From Methylopila turkensis (GTDB taxonomy: Bacteria; Pseudomonadota; Alphaproteobacteria; Rhizobiales; Methylopilaceae), in contig NZ_BSFL01000001.1 of assembly GCF_027922325.1 (NCBI RefSeq), positions 558,001 to 622,000 on the forward strand: a stretch of DNA of 64,000 nt. Reading direction: 5' to 3'. Below, one piece after another: positions 28,050 through 39,741 of this stretch. The position numbers and the translations under genes are program-made. The notes under the pieces were generated by a model that saw only the letters and a list, made by a program, of their open reading frames with translations, did no database searches and was not told the origin of the DNA. Position 1 is the first letter of the stretch. Each line of letters begins with the position of its first letter.

Positions 28050-29435
28050 TCACTCGGCGGCCGCGACATGCTTGCGGCCGCGGGCGACGCGCTCCTTCTT
28101 CAGCTCCTCGGCCACGAGGAACGCCGCCTCGATCGCCTGCTCGGCGTTGAGGCGCGGGTCGCAGTGGGTGTGGTAGCGGTCGTGCAGGTCCGCGTCCGAG
28201 ATCGCGCGGGCGCCGCCCGTGCATTCGGTCACGTTCTTGCCGGTCATCTCCACATGGATGCCGCCGGCGTAGGAGCCCTCGGCGCGGTGGACGTCGAAGA
28301 ACGCCTTCACCTCGGCGAGGATGCGCTCGAACGGCCGGGTCTTGTAGCCGGACGCCGCCTTGATGGTGTTGCCGTGCATCGGGTCGCACGACCACACCAC
28401 GTTGCGGCCGCCAGTCTTGGTGGCGCGCACCAGCGCCGGAAGATGCGCGTCGACCTTGTCGGCGCCGAAGCGCGCGATCAGCGTCAGCCGGCCCGGCTCG
28501 TTGTCGGGATCGAGCGCCTCGATCAGCCGCATCAGCTCGTCCGGCTTCAGCGACGGGCCGCACTTCAGGCCGATCGGGTTCTTGATGCCGCGGAAGTACT
28601 CCACATGCGCATGGTCGAGCTGGCGCGTGCGGTCGCCGATCCAGAGCATGTGGCCCGAGGTCGCGTACCAGTCGCCGGTGGTCGAGTCGACGCGGGTCAG
28701 CGCCTGCTCGTAGCCGAGCAGCAGCGCCTCGTGGCTGGTGAAGAAGTCGGTCGTGCGCAGCTCCGTGTGCGTCTCCGGATCGACCCCGCAGGCGCGCATG
28801 AAGTCGAGCGCCTCCGCGATCCGGTCGGCCACCTCCTGGTAGCGGCCGGACTGCGGGCTCTCCTTGACGAAGCCGAGCATCCACTGGTGCACGAAGTCGA
28901 GATTGGCGTAGCCGCCGGTCGCGAAGGCGCGCAGCAGGTTCAGCGTCGCCGCCGACTGGCGGTACGCCTCGAGCTGGCGGCGCGGGTCCGGGATGCGGGC
29001 CTCGGGCGTCGCGTCGGTGCCGTTGACGATGTCGCCGCGGTAGATCGGCAGCTCGACGCCGTCCACGACCTCGGTCGGCGACGAGCGCGGCTTGGCGAAC
29101 TGGCCGGCGATGCGGCCGACCTTCACCACCGGCGAGGCGGCGGCGTAGGTCATCACCACCGCCATCTGCAGCAGCACGCGGAAGAAGTCGCGGATGTTGT
29201 CGGCGGAATGCTCGGCGAAGGCCTCGGCGCAGTCCCCGCCCTGCAGCAGGAACGCCTCGCCCTTGGCGACTTTGGCGAGCTGGCGCTTCAGCTTGCGCGC
29301 CTCGCCGGCGAACACGAGCGGCGGAAACGACGCAAGCTGAGCCTCGACGGCCGAAAGCGCGGCCGCGTCCGGATAGACCGGGGCCTGCAGGATCGGCTTA
29401 TCGCGCCAGCTGGACGGGCTCCAACGCTCGGACAT
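28050..29435 (-). CDS. aroG: Class II 3-deoxy-7-phosphoheptulonate synthase
   Basis: The enzyme joins phosphoenolpyruvate and erythrose-4-phosphate in the first step of the shikimate pathway. The 461-aa product is the plant-like class II type: [31 protein letters not shown] (metal-ligand Cys), [31 protein letters not shown] and [10 protein letters not shown]. The ATG at 29435 has GGAG upstream; an earlier in-frame start at 29492 adds a basic, non-conserved extension. Feedback control cannot be inferred. Confidence 0.95.
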   Translation of the reverse strand: MSERWSPSSWRDKPILQAPVYPDAAALSAVEAQLASFPPLVFAGEARKLKRQLAKVAKGEAFLLQGGDCAEAFAEHSADNIRDFFRVLLQMAVVMTYAAASPVVKVGRIAGQFAKPRSSPTEVVDGVELPIYRGDIVNGTDATPEARIPDPRRQLEAYRQSAATLNLLRAFATGGYANLDFVHQWMLGFVKESPQSGRYQEVADRIAEALDFMRACGVDPETHTELRTTDFFTSHEALLLGYEQALTRVDSTTGDWYATSGHMLWIGDRTRQLDHAHVEYFRGIKNPIGLKCGPSLKPDELMRLIEALDPDNEPGRLTLIARFGADKVDAHLPALVRATKTGGRNVVWSCDPMHGNTIKAASGYKTRPFERILAEVKAFFDVHRAEGSYAGGIHVEMTGKNVTECTGGARAISDADLHDRYHTHCDPRLNAEQAIEAAFLVAEELKKERVARGRKHVAAAE

Positions 29436-29571
29436 CTCGGTTCTCCAAAAGCTCGCCGGGCGGCGCCGGCGCGGACGGCCGCAGCCGTCCACGCGTCATA
29501 TGGCCGCTCGTGGCGCGCGCTTCTAGCACCTGCGCGCCGCCCGCGCCAACCCGCGGGAACCGCGAACCGGC

Positions 29572-31020
29572 TCAGCCTTCCGGAGGGAGCGGCTCGAAGC
29601 TGTCGCGCAGCGGACGGCGCGGCATGGCGGCGAGCGCCGCGATCGCGACCGCGGTCGCGACCGCCGCGATCAGGAACGCCATCCGGAAGGCGTCCGGGCT
29701 GATCGCCACGCGTGGGCCGGCTCCGCCGCCCTCCGCGCCGAGCCCCGCGCCCAGCACCACGGCCCCGAGCACCGCGACGCCGACCGCGGAGCCGAGCGAG
29801 CGCATGAAGGCGAGCAGAGCGGTCGCGGCCCCGAGGTCGTGGCGCGCGACGGCGTTCTGGACGCTGACGGTGGTGGTCGGGAAGATCGTGCCGACGCCGA
29901 AGCCGTAGACGAAGAACAGCGCCTCAGTGAGCCAGAACGAGCGCGCCTCGGTCGTCGCTGCGAGCACCGCGAGCGTCGCCAAGGCGACCGTGAGGCCTGC
30001 GAGCGCCGGGGTCTTGTACTTGTCCGACCGCACCAGCACGCGGGCCGCGGTCAGCGCGCCGCCGACGGCGCCGAGCGCGAGCGGCGTGAGGCCGAGCGCC
30101 GCGAGGTCCGGCCGGAGCCCGTGCATGGACTCGAAGTAGACCGGCGCCAGCGTCGACAGCCCAAGATGGCCGCCGACCGCGAAGAACAGCGAGGCCGTCG
30201 CGCGGGCGATGACGCGGTCCTTCAGCACGTGCAGCGGGATCAGCGGCTCGGCGAAAGTCCACAGCCGGCGCACGAACAGCGCGCCCGCCGCCGCCGCCGA
30301 CGCGGCGAGCCCGAGCACCAGCGGCGAGGTCCAGTCGCCGCTGACGCGCCCGAAGGACAGCGCCAGCATGGCGAGCGACGTCGCGCCGACCACCAGCATT
30401 GCGCCCGGCACGTCCAGTCTGTGCGACTTCGGCTGGAACGTCAGGTCGCGCAGCGGCGCGTGCATGATCGCGAGCGCCAGCACGCCGATCGGCAGGTTGA
30501 CCCAGAAGATCATCGACCAGTGCAGGTGCTCGGCCATCACGCCGCCGACGATCGGCCCCGCGATGCCCGACACCGCCCACATGCCCGAGATGTAGGCCGC
30601 GTAGTTGCCGCGCTGCTTCGGCGGCACGATGTCGCCGATGACAGTCTGCGCGAGGGCGATCAGGCCGCCGCCTCCGACGCCCTGCAGCGCGCGGCCGGCG
30701 ACCAGAACGCCGAGATTGGGCGCCAGCGCGCACGCCACCGACCCCGCCAAGAAGATCGCGACCGCCGCGACGATCACCGGATAGCGGCCGTGGATGTCGG
30801 CGAGCTTGCCGTAGAGCGGCGTGACCGCCGTCGCGGTCACGAGATAGGCCGAGATCACCCAGGACAGGTACTCGGCGTGGCCGAGCGACTGGCCGATGGT
30901 GGTCATCGCCGGCGCGACGATGGTCTGGTCGAGCGCCGCTAGCAGCATCGCGGCCAGCACGCCGACGATGATCTGGCGCCGACGGACGTCGTCGATGACC
31001 GGGGCCGCGCGCGCGTCCAT
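29572..31020 (-). CDS. MFS drug exporter, DHA2 (14-helix) family
   Basis: A 482-aa proton-coupled exporter of the EmrB/QacA group. It has about 14 hydrophobic helices, motif C-like and D1-like segments (LDQTIVAPAMTTIG near residue 30, YGKLADIHGRYPV in motif A), and RALQGVGGGGLIALAQTVIG. The partner adaptor (EmrA) is absent. A repeat element with strong hairpins separates it from gor on the same strand. Confidence 0.9.
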   Translation of the reverse strand: MDARAAPVIDDVRRRQIIVGVLAAMLLAALDQTIVAPAMTTIGQSLGHAEYLSWVISAYLVTATAVTPLYGKLADIHGRYPVIVAAVAIFLAGSVACALAPNLGVLVAGRALQGVGGGGLIALAQTVIGDIVPPKQRGNYAAYISGMWAVSGIAGPIVGGVMAEHLHWSMIFWVNLPIGVLALAIMHAPLRDLTFQPKSHRLDVPGAMLVVGATSLAMLALSFGRVSGDWTSPLVLGLAASAAAAGALFVRRLWTFAEPLIPLHVLKDRVIARATASLFFAVGGHLGLSTLAPVYFESMHGLRPDLAALGLTPLALGAVGGALTAARVLVRSDKYKTPALAGLTVALATLAVLAATTEARSFWLTEALFFVYGFGVGTIFPTTTVSVQNAVARHDLGAATALLAFMRSLGSAVGVAVLGAVVLGAGLGAEGGGAGPRVAISPDAFRMAFLIAAVATAVAIAALAAMPRRPLRDSFEPLPPEG

Positions 31021-31038
31021 CAGGACGGCGCTCCTTCC

Positions 31039-31162
31039 CCTCTCCCCGCCGGGGAGAGGTCGATCGGCGAAGCCGAGCGGGTGAGGGGGAGGATCGCAAG
31101 CCGAAGAGGGGCAAGCCCCCTCACCCGGCCCTCCGGGCCGACCTCTCCCCGCCGGGGAGAGG
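31039..31162. repeat. Intergenic repeat element with identical hairpin ends
   Basis: Two identical 21-bp hairpin units (CCTCTCCCC-GCC-GGGGAGAGG) lie at 31039-31059 and 31142-31162. Between them is a second inverted repeat, GGGTGAGGGGG at 31079-31089 with its perfect complement at 31116-31126. The unit folds as a cruciform-like structure between gor and the MFS gene and may end gor transcription. Confidence 0.7.
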
Positions 31163-31195
31163 CGGCAGAGAGCGATGCGCCGCCTCGGCGAACGC

Positions 31196-32557
31196 TCACG
31201 ACGGCGACCACTTGGTCCTGAGCGTGACGAGTTCCTCCGCGGCGGTCGGGTGCAGCGCGACGGTCGCGTCGAACTGCGCCTTCGTCGCGCCCATCTTCAC
31301 GGCGACGGCCGCGAGCTGGATCATCTCCGCCGCGGCCTCGCCGACGATGTGCACGCCGAGCACGCGGTCGGTCGCGGCGTCGACGACGATCTTCATCAGC
31401 ACCTTCTCGTCCCGGCCGGAGAGCGTCGCCTTCATCGGCCGGAAGCGGGCCTTGTAGATGTCGACCTCGCCGCCCCGGTCGCGCGCCTCGGCCTCGGTCA
31501 GGCCCACGACGCCGACCTCGGGCGTCGCGAATACGGCGGTCGGGATGTCGGCGTAGTCCACGAGTGTCGGCGCGTTTCCGAACACGGTGTCGGCGAAGGC
31601 GTGGCCCTCGCGGATCGCGACCGGCGTCAGGTTCACGCGGTTGGTGACGTCGCCCACGGCGTAGATCGAGGGCACGTTGGTGCGGGCGGTCACGTCCACC
31701 ATCACCGCGCCGGAGTGGTCGCGCATCACATGGGTGGCGTCGAGGCCGAGATTGTCGACCAGCGCGCCGCGCCCGATCGCGAGCATCACCTGCTCCGCCT
31801 CAATCGCGCGGCCGGCGCTCGTGAGCACGCGGCGGCCGCTTTCGACCGCCTCGATCCCCACGATTTCGTCCTCGAAGACCAGTTCCACGCCGCGCTTGGC
31901 GAGGCCCGCGGCGACCTCGTCGCGCACGTCCTCGTCGAAGCCGCGCAGCAGCTTCGCGCCGCGGTGGATCAGGGTGACGCGGGAGCCGAGCCCGGCGAAC
32001 ACGCCGGCGAACTCGATCGCGATGTAGCCTCCGCCGACGATGACGATGCTCGCCGGCAGCGCGGGCAGGTCGAACGCCTCGTTCGAGGAGATCGCGAGCT
32101 CCGCGCCGGGGAAGACGCCCTTCGCGGGCGCGCCGCCGGTCGCGATCAGGATGGTCCCCGCCGTCACGGTCGCGCCGTCGGCGAGCGCGACCGCGTTCTC
32201 ACCTGCGATGGTGGCGCGCTGGCGGTGTATCGCGACGCCGGCCTTGACGAGATTCGCCTCGTAGATCGCGGACAGGCGCGCGATCTCGCGGTCCTTCGCC
32301 GCGATCAGCGCCGGCCAGGAGAAGGTCGGCTCCGGCACGGTCCAGCCGAAGCCGGCGGCGTCCTCGAACTCCTCGGCGAAGCGGCTGGCGTAGACCAGCA
32401 GCTTCTTCGGCACGCAGCCCCGGATGACGCAGGTGCCGCCGATGCGGTACTCCTCCGCGATCGCGACCTTGGCGCCGTGCTGGGCCGCGATCCGCGCCGC
32501 GCGCACGCCGCCGGAGCCCGCGCCGATGACGAACAGGTCGACGTCGTATTCCGCCAT
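31196..32557 (-). CDS. gor: Glutathione-disulfide reductase
   Basis: A flavoenzyme that reduces glutathione disulfide with NADPH and keeps the cytoplasm reduced. The 453-aa product has the FAD motif FVIGAGSGGVRAARIAA, the redox disulfide GGTCVIRGCVPKK (Cys43 and Cys48), the NADPH-binding VIVGGGYIAIEFAGVFAGLG, and the C-terminal active-site HPTAAEELVTLR. No transmembrane or organelle-type extension is present. Confidence 0.95.
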   Translation of the reverse strand: MAEYDVDLFVIGAGSGGVRAARIAAQHGAKVAIAEEYRIGGTCVIRGCVPKKLLVYASRFAEEFEDAAGFGWTVPEPTFSWPALIAAKDREIARLSAIYEANLVKAGVAIHRQRATIAGENAVALADGATVTAGTILIATGGAPAKGVFPGAELAISSNEAFDLPALPASIVIVGGGYIAIEFAGVFAGLGSRVTLIHRGAKLLRGFDEDVRDEVAAGLAKRGVELVFEDEIVGIEAVESGRRVLTSAGRAIEAEQVMLAIGRGALVDNLGLDATHVMRDHSGAVMVDVTARTNVPSIYAVGDVTNRVNLTPVAIREGHAFADTVFGNAPTLVDYADIPTAVFATPEVGVVGLTEAEARDRGGEVDIYKARFRPMKATLSGRDEKVLMKIVVDAATDRVLGVHIVGEAAAEMIQLAAVAVKMGATKAQFDATVALHPTAAEELVTLRTKWSPS

Positions 32558-32679
32558 GCCACACGCTCCTCAGCTTTCGAGCCTCGCGCGCATAAGGCAC
32601 AGGGGCCGCGAGGGCGCAACGTGGGAGGGGCGGCGGCCGTCGACAACGGCGCGCCCGGCATCGCAGGCCCGCGCCAGCG

Positions 32680-33411
32680 CTATCCCTTGGTCCGGAGCGT
32701 CGACCGCCCGCCGTCGACGCCCATGACCTGGCCGGTGATCCAGCCGGCCGCGTCCGACAGCAGGAAGGCGGCGAGCGCCGCCGCGTCCTCAGGCTCGCCG
32801 AGGCGCGGGATCGCATGCATGGCGGCGATCGCGGAGGCCACCTGCTCGGAGCCGGCCAAGGGCGCCGCGAGCGGAGTCTTCGTGAGCGACGGCGCGACGG
32901 CGTTGACGCGGACCTTCGGCGCGAGCTCGGCCGCAAGCGCCCGGACAAGGCCTTCCACGGCCCCCTTGGCCATCGCGACCGAGGCGTGGTTCGCAAAGCC
33001 CTGCGCCACCGCGACCGTCGAGAACAGCACCACCGACGCTCCGTCCGCCTGCTTCAACACCGGCAGCGCGGCGCGCGCCGCCCGCGCGGCCCCGAGCGCG
33101 TTGAGGACGAAGTCCGTCTCGAAATCCCCGTCGGTCAGCTTGGACAGCGGCTTCAGATTGATGGTGCCGACCGCATAGGCGAGCCCGACCAGATGACCGT
33201 CGGCGGCCGCGGCCTCGGTGGCGCGCGCGAACAGGTCGGGATCGGCGACGTCGCCGACGGTGTAGCCGCCGCCCGTCTCGTCGGCTGCGGCCCTGAGCCG
33301 CTCTTCGCTGCGGCCGACGAGATGCACTGCTCCGCCGCGCGCGACCACGGCGCGCGCCAGCGCCGATCCGATGCCGCCGCTTCCGCCGTAGATGAGCGTC
33401 GTATCCGCCAT
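32680..33411 (-). CDS. SDR-family protein lacking the catalytic tyrosine
   Basis: A 243-aa Rossmann-fold protein with the cofactor motif GGSGGIGSAL and the usual C-terminal GWITGQVMGVDGG. The catalytic Ser is present (LFSTVAV), but in the YxxxK position the sequence reads HASVAMAKGAVEG, so Val replaces Tyr. Such proteins form a recognisable side group of SDRs; activity would need another acid or may be absent. ATG at 33411 chosen by the glycine motif position. Confidence 0.85.
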   Translation of the reverse strand: MADTTLIYGGSGGIGSALARAVVARGGAVHLVGRSEERLRAAADETGGGYTVGDVADPDLFARATEAAAADGHLVGLAYAVGTINLKPLSKLTDGDFETDFVLNALGAARAARAALPVLKQADGASVVLFSTVAVAQGFANHASVAMAKGAVEGLVRALAAELAPKVRVNAVAPSLTKTPLAAPLAGSEQVASAIAAMHAIPRLGEPEDAAALAAFLLSDAAGWITGQVMGVDGGRSTLRTKG

Positions 33412-33474
33412 GCCGTCTCCTTCGGGCCCCTCGGTCCGCATACGGCCGCGCGCTTCACCCGGTTCAGACCGACC

Positions 33475-33646
33475 ATGCCCAAGCGCAAAGCCAAGGCCGA
33501 TCTGCCGCACAAGCTTTGCGCCGGCTGCGGCCGCCCGTTCGCCTGGCGCAAGCGCTGGGAGAAGGTCTGGGACGAGGTGCGCTACTGCTCGGAGCGCTGC
33601 CGACGGGAGCGGCGGCCGACAGGCAAGCGCGCGGACGAGCCGCCCG

Positions 33647-33663
<17 letters not shown>
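33475..33663 (+). CDS. DUF2256 family small zinc-ribbon protein
   Basis: A 62-aa, strongly basic protein with the family pattern HKLCAGCGRPFAWRKRW followed by VRYCSERCRRER, giving four Cys that probably bind one zinc. Function is unknown; members often lie near photolyase/cryptochrome or SDR genes. Its 3' end overlaps the convergent maturation gene by 17 bp. Confidence 0.85.
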
Positions 33664-35253
<1,590 letters not shown>

Positions 35254-35257
<4 letters not shown>

Positions 35258-35922
35258 GCCGTGGTCTCCTGCGGCCGCCGGAGCGCGGCGGTGATTTCGG
35301 CGAGCGTCGCGACCGCGATCTCCGCCGGGCTCACCGCGCCGATCGGCAGCCCGATGGGCGCGCGCACGCGATCGATCGCCGCCGGCGGCACGCCCGCCTC
35401 CTCCAGCCTCTGGCGGCGCGCGGCGTGCGTCTTCCGCGAGCCGAGCGCGCCGACATAGAAGCAGTTCGCCGCGAGCGCCGCGGCCAGCGCCGGATCGTCG
35501 ATCTTGGGATCGTGGGTGACGGCGGCGACCGCCGTGAAGGGGTCGAGCCGCAGGTCGGCGCGGTCCGGCCATTCCGCGCGCAGGTCGACGCCGGGGAAGC
35601 GTTCGGCGCTCGCGAAGGCCGCGCGCGGATCGACCACCACGACGTCGTAGCCCGTCATCGCCGCCATGGGCGCCAGCGCCTGGCTGATGTGCACGGCCCC
35701 GACGATCACGAGCCGGGGCGACGGGCGGTGGACCGCGAGGAAGACGTCGCCCGCGACGCCGCTGCGGCCGGAGCGGATCGCCTCGCGGATGTCGGCCTCG
35801 GCCGGATCGCCCGCGGGGTCTGTCACAAGCCGCTGCTCGCCGTCGGCGAGGCGCGTGACGACGACCGCGAGCCGCCGCTCCGCCCGCGCGGCGTTGAGCG
35901 CCGCAAGCAGTTCGAGCTTCAT
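35254..35922 (-). CDS. XdhC/CoxI family protein, Rossmann (C-terminal) half
   Basis: XdhC proteins bind the sulfurated molybdenum cofactor and deliver it to the apo-enzyme. This 222-aa protein carries mainly the C-terminal Rossmann domain: RLVIVGAVHISQALAPMAA, VAAVTHDPKIDDPAL, GALGSRKTHAARRQRL and IGLPIGAVSPAEIAVATL. The classical N-terminal domain is a separate gene 17 bp upstream. It is translationally coupled to the MoeA/MobA fusion. Confidence 0.88.
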
Positions 35923-35938
35923 GCGCGGAGCCGCCCGG

Positions 35939-36274
35939 TCACGCGACCTTCTCCACGAACACCTTGATCCGGCCGCCGCAGGACAGGCCGACGCGCCACG
36001 CGGTCTCGTCCGCGACGCCGAACTCCAGCAGGCGCGGCTCGCCGCTCGCGATGACCTCGGCGGCCTCGCCCACGACCGCGCCCTCGACGCAGCCGCCGGA
36101 GACCGAGCCCTCGAACGCGCCGTCGGCGTCGATCACGAGATGGCTGCCGGCCGGCCGCGGCGCGGATCCCCAGGTCTCGACCACGGTCGCAAGCGCGACC
36201 TGGCGGCCTTCGCGCGCCCACGCCTCGGCGATGGCGAGCGGGTCGGCCGCGGGACGGTCAGAGGTGGCGGACAT
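35939..36274 (-). CDS. XdhC/CoxI family protein, N-terminal half
   Basis: A 111-aa protein equal to the XdhC N-terminal domain, with VVETWGSAPRPAGSHLVI and GSVSGGCVEGAVVGEA, whose Cys is the probable cofactor ligand, then VGLSCGGRIKVFVE. The ATG at 36274 opens a three-gene maturation operon. Splitting of XdhC into two adjacent genes is seen in CO-dehydrogenase-like (cox) clusters. Confidence 0.88.
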   Translation of the reverse strand: MSATSDRPAADPLAIAEAWAREGRQVALATVVETWGSAPRPAGSHLVIDADGAFEGSVSGGCVEGAVVGEAAEVIASGEPRLLEFGVADETAWRVGLSCGGRIKVFVEKVA

Positions 36275-36356
36275 GGGGCGCGTCCTCGTTCCCGGCCCGG
36301 AGGAAGTCCGGGCGTCGCGCCCGAACATAATCCTCCGCCGGCGTTTTGCGACGGCC

Positions 36357-37214
36357 TCATCGCTTCGGCGGCGGCGGCGTCAGCGACAGCTCGTTCAGCA
36401 CGGCGCGCATCCGGCCGAGCGCGTCCGCGCCCGTGACCTCCGCGCCCTTCTCGACCGCCGAGTAGATCGTGCTGCGGCCGCCGCGGTCGACCCAGCCGAT
36501 CGCCCAGGCGACCCTGTCGCCGCCGGCCGGACCGCATTCGCCGCTTTTCCAGGCGAACAGCCCCTCGGGTATGCGCTCGAACGGGATGATCTCCACCGCC
36601 CGCGCCTGCGATTCGGCGCTCGTCGGCAGTTCGCCGCGCTTCAGCCGGGCCAGGAAATCGACCTGCTCCACCGGGCTGATCCTGAGGCCGTCCGGGGATT
36701 CGCCCAGCCACATGCGCTCCACCGGCGAGGCGCTCGCGTCAGCGTTGCCGTAGCGCAGGGCGGCCAGCGCCTTGCCATAGGCCTCCGGCCCGATCCGGCG
36801 CGCGAGCTCTTCATAGACCCAGGGCTCGGGCTTCCGGAACGCGTCGCGGAGATTGACGCCGCGCTCCGCCGACTTCTGCTCGGGGTCGTCGCCCTGAAGC
36901 TCACGCCGGACCGGCGTGTCGGCGTCCGGCACGATTCCGCGATCGATCGCGACCACGTTGGCGGCGACTTCGAAGGCGGCGCAGGGCGGCAGGCGCTCGC
37001 CGCACGCCTGCAAGTCGCTCACCGCCGGCTGGGCGCCGGCCGCCACGTCGCGCAGCACGCCGCAGGCCGCGACGCCGTCGAACGCCCGTCCGAACGCGGC
37101 CGCGAAATCCTCGGTCGGCCCCTGGGCCCGCGCGGACGCCGGCGCTGACAGCGCGACGGCTACGGCGACCCGCACGGCGGCCGCAAGACGCGGCCCCCGG
37201 CGCTCCGAACGCAC
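36357..37214 (-). CDS. Class D beta-lactamase-like exported protein with replaced catalytic residues
   Basis: A 285-aa exported protein (GTG start at 37214; signal peptide ending SAPASARA). From about residue 50 its fold signature follows class D beta-lactamases: YGN in LRYGNADAS, MWLGESPDGLRISPVEQVDF, LKRGELP, and KSG in place of KTG followed by AWAIGWVDRGG. But the SxxK catalytic tetrad aligns with AAFE (PPCAAFEVAANVVAIDRG) and the SxV motif with PEP. The nucleophile and general base are therefore missing. It cannot act as a normal beta-lactamase; a binding or sensing role is a guess. The start codon is uncertain. Confidence 0.75.
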   Translation of the reverse strand: MRSERRGPRLAAAVRVAVAVALSAPASARAQGPTEDFAAAFGRAFDGVAACGVLRDVAAGAQPAVSDLQACGERLPPCAAFEVAANVVAIDRGIVPDADTPVRRELQGDDPEQKSAERGVNLRDAFRKPEPWVYEELARRIGPEAYGKALAALRYGNADASASPVERMWLGESPDGLRISPVEQVDFLARLKRGELPTSAESQARAVEIIPFERIPEGLFAWKSGECGPAGGDRVAWAIGWVDRGGRSTIYSAVEKGAEVTGADALGRMRAVLNELSLTPPPPKR

Positions 37215-37504
37215 TTCCGGGGCGACGCCCCGCTCACATCCGTCCCTGTCCGCCAATGCGCCCTCGACGACGTCCCTCGCTCCTCGCCCCGACACATAGC
37301 ACGCTCCAAGGCGTCTCGGCCTGCGCAGCTTTCGCGCGAACGCCGCATCATCGGCGGAGCCGCGTTGTCGGCGCCCGCCGCGCTTGCTAAGAGTCAGGGC
37401 CGGCCGATTTCGCACATTGCGGAGGCAGGCTCATTTTCCGGGCGGATGGCGGGAGCGCGAGGCTCCGTCAGACGGCGGACGAGGAAAGGGCGTAGCGCGC
37501 GGGC

Positions 37505-38419
37505 ATGGAATATTTCCTCCAGCAGCTCATCAACGGCGTCACCCTCGGCTCGATCTACGGGCTCATCGCCATCGGCTACACGATGGTCTACGGCATCGTC
37601 GGCATGATCAACTTCGCCCATGGCGACGTGTTCATGGTCGGGGCGTTCATGGCGCTGATCGTCTATCTCGCCCTCGTCGCGATCGGAATCACCTTCGTGC
37701 CGCTCGCGCTGCTCGTGGTGCTGATCGTCGCCATGGCGCTGACCGCGCTCTACGGCTGGACGGTGGAGCGGATCGCCTATCGGCCCTTGCGCGGCTCGTT
37801 CCGCCTCGCGCCGCTGATCTCCGCGATCGGCATGTCGATCTTCCTGCAGAACTACGTCCAGCTCGCTCAGGGCGCGCGGGTGAAGCCGCTGCCTCCGGTG
37901 GTGCCCGGCGGGCACCAGTTCGGCGCGGCGGAAGGCTTCGTCGTCAACATCTCGAACGTGCAGATCCTGATCGTCGTCACCACCGTGGCGCTGATGGCGA
38001 TCTTCACGGTGATCGTCGCCAAGACCTCGCTCGGCCGCGCCCAGCGCGCCTGCGAGCAGGACCGCAAGATGGCCTCCCTGCTCGGCGTCGACGTCGACCG
38101 CACGATCTCGCTGACCTTCGTGATGGGGGCCGCGCTCGCCTCGGTCGCAGGGCTGATGTACCTGCTCTATTACGGCGTGGTGGACTTCTACATCGGCTTC
38201 GTCGCCGGCGTGAAAGCCTTCACCGCCGCGGTGCTCGGCGGCATCGGATCGCTCCCCGGCGCCATGCTGGGCGGCCTGCTGATCGGTCTGATCGAGACCT
38301 TCTGGTCAGCCTATTTCTCGGTCGAATACAAGGACGTCGCGGCGTTCTCGATCCTCGCGATCGTGCTGATCTTCCTGCCGTCCGGCCTGCTCGGACGGCC
38401 CGAGGTCGAGAAGGTCTGA
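37505..38419 (+). CDS. livH: Branched-chain amino acid ABC transporter permease LivH
   Basis: The first permease of the HAAT-type uptake system. The 304-aa product begins [20 protein letters not shown], the diagnostic LivH N-terminus, and has about 8 membrane helices and the EAA-like region [20 protein letters not shown] that contacts the ATPase. It opens a five-gene operon: livH, livM, livG, livF and a small membrane gene, followed by livK. The 290-bp gap upstream (37215-37504) shows no clear promoter. Confidence 0.95.
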   Translation: MEYFLQQLINGVTLGSIYGLIAIGYTMVYGIVGMINFAHGDVFMVGAFMALIVYLALVAIGITFVPLALLVVLIVAMALTALYGWTVERIAYRPLRGSFRLAPLISAIGMSIFLQNYVQLAQGARVKPLPPVVPGGHQFGAAEGFVVNISNVQILIVVTTVALMAIFTVIVAKTSLGRAQRACEQDRKMASLLGVDVDRTISLTFVMGAALASVAGLMYLLYYGVVDFYIGFVAGVKAFTAAVLGGIGSLPGAMLGGLLIGLIETFWSAYFSVEYKDVAAFSILAIVLIFLPSGLLGRPEVEKV

Positions 38420-39741
38420 TGCCGCAGACCCCCGCCGCGGACGCGCAGGCGTCGACGGAAGCGTCCTTCCCCGCCGCGGTCCGCGACGCCGCCGTCGCCG
38501 CCCTGATCGCGCTTGGCCTGTCGGCGCCGATGATGGGCCTCGTGCCGGTGCAGAGCCCGCAGGGCCTTGTGCTGGAGCAGCGCTGGGCGCCGGTCGCGAT
38601 CGCGGTCGCGGTGGTGTTCGCCGGCCGGCTGCTGCTCAACCTCACGCTCTGGCGGCCCGGTCGCGTCAAGCGCGTCGGCTACGTGCCGCCCAAGCTCGAG
38701 GCGAAGCTCGCGGGGCTCGCGCGCTTCCTCGGCCCGCTCGCCATCGCCGGCGCGGTCGCGATGCCGCTGCTGCCCTTCACCGAACGCTACGCGATCGACC
38801 TCGGCATCCTGGTGCTGACCTATGTCATGCTGGGCTGGGGCCTGAACATCGTGGTCGGGCTCGCCGGCCTGCTCGACCTCGGCTACGTGGCGTTCTATGC
38901 GGTCGGGGCCTATTCCTACGCCCTGCTCGCGCAGTATTTCGGGCTGTCGTTCTGGATCTGCCTGCCGCTCGCCGGCATCCTCGCGGCGTTCTGGGGCGTG
39001 ATCCTCGGCTTCCCCGTGCTCCGTCTCAGGGGCGACTATCTCGCGATCGTCACGCTCGCCTTCGGCGAGATCATCCGCATCGTGCTGCTGAACTGGTATT
39101 GGGTGACGGGCGGACCGAACGGCATTTCCGGCATCCCCCGGCCGAGCTTCTTCGGAATCGACTTCGACCGCGGGCCGGACGGCTTCGCGGCGACCTTCGG
39201 GCTCGACTACTCGCCGCTGCACCGCATCCTGTTCCTGTACTACCTGATCCTCGCGCTGGCGCTCCTCACCAACTTCGTCACGATCCGCCTGCGCCGGCTG
39301 CCGATCGGCCGCGCCTGGGAGGCGCTGAGGGAAGACGAGATCGCCTGCCGCTCGCTCGGCATCAACACCGTCACCACCAAGCTGACAGCCTTCGCGATCG
39401 GCGCCTCGTTCGCGGGCTTCGCCGGCTCGTTCTTCGCGACCCGGCAGGGCTTCATCAGCCCGGAGAGCTTCGTGTTCATGGAAAGCGCGATGATCCTCGC
39501 GATCGTCGTGCTCGGCGGCATGGGCTCCCAGTTCGGCGTCGCGATCGCGGCCGTGGTGATGATCGGCGGCTTCGAGCTGTTCCGCGAGTTCAGCGACTAC
39601 CGCATGATCACCTTCGGGCTGGTCATGGTGCTGGTGATGATCTGGCGGCCGCGCGGCCTGGTCTCGTCCCGCTCGCCGTCCGTGTTCCTGAAGGAGAAGA
39701 AGGCGATCTCCGGCTCCCTCGTGCAGGAGGGCCACGGATGA
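38419..39741 (+). CDS. livM: Branched-chain amino acid ABC transporter permease LivM
   Basis: The second permease, 440 aa. Its start overlaps the livH stop (TGATG). The first 110 residues form an extra N-terminal region with two hydrophobic segments, as in the long LivM type. The core has [40 protein letters not shown], and the ATPase-contact stretch [20 protein letters not shown]. The C-terminus is hydrophilic ([10 protein letters not shown]). Confidence 0.94.
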   Translation: MPQTPAADAQASTEASFPAAVRDAAVAALIALGLSAPMMGLVPVQSPQGLVLEQRWAPVAIAVAVVFAGRLLLNLTLWRPGRVKRVGYVPPKLEAKLAGLARFLGPLAIAGAVAMPLLPFTERYAIDLGILVLTYVMLGWGLNIVVGLAGLLDLGYVAFYAVGAYSYALLAQYFGLSFWICLPLAGILAAFWGVILGFPVLRLRGDYLAIVTLAFGEIIRIVLLNWYWVTGGPNGISGIPRPSFFGIDFDRGPDGFAATFGLDYSPLHRILFLYYLILALALLTNFVTIRLRRLPIGRAWEALREDEIACRSLGINTVTTKLTAFAIGASFAGFAGSFFATRQGFISPESFVFMESAMILAIVVLGGMGSQFGVAIAAVVMIGGFELFREFSDYRMITFGLVMVLVMIWRPRGLVSSRSPSVFLKEKKAISGSLVQEGHG

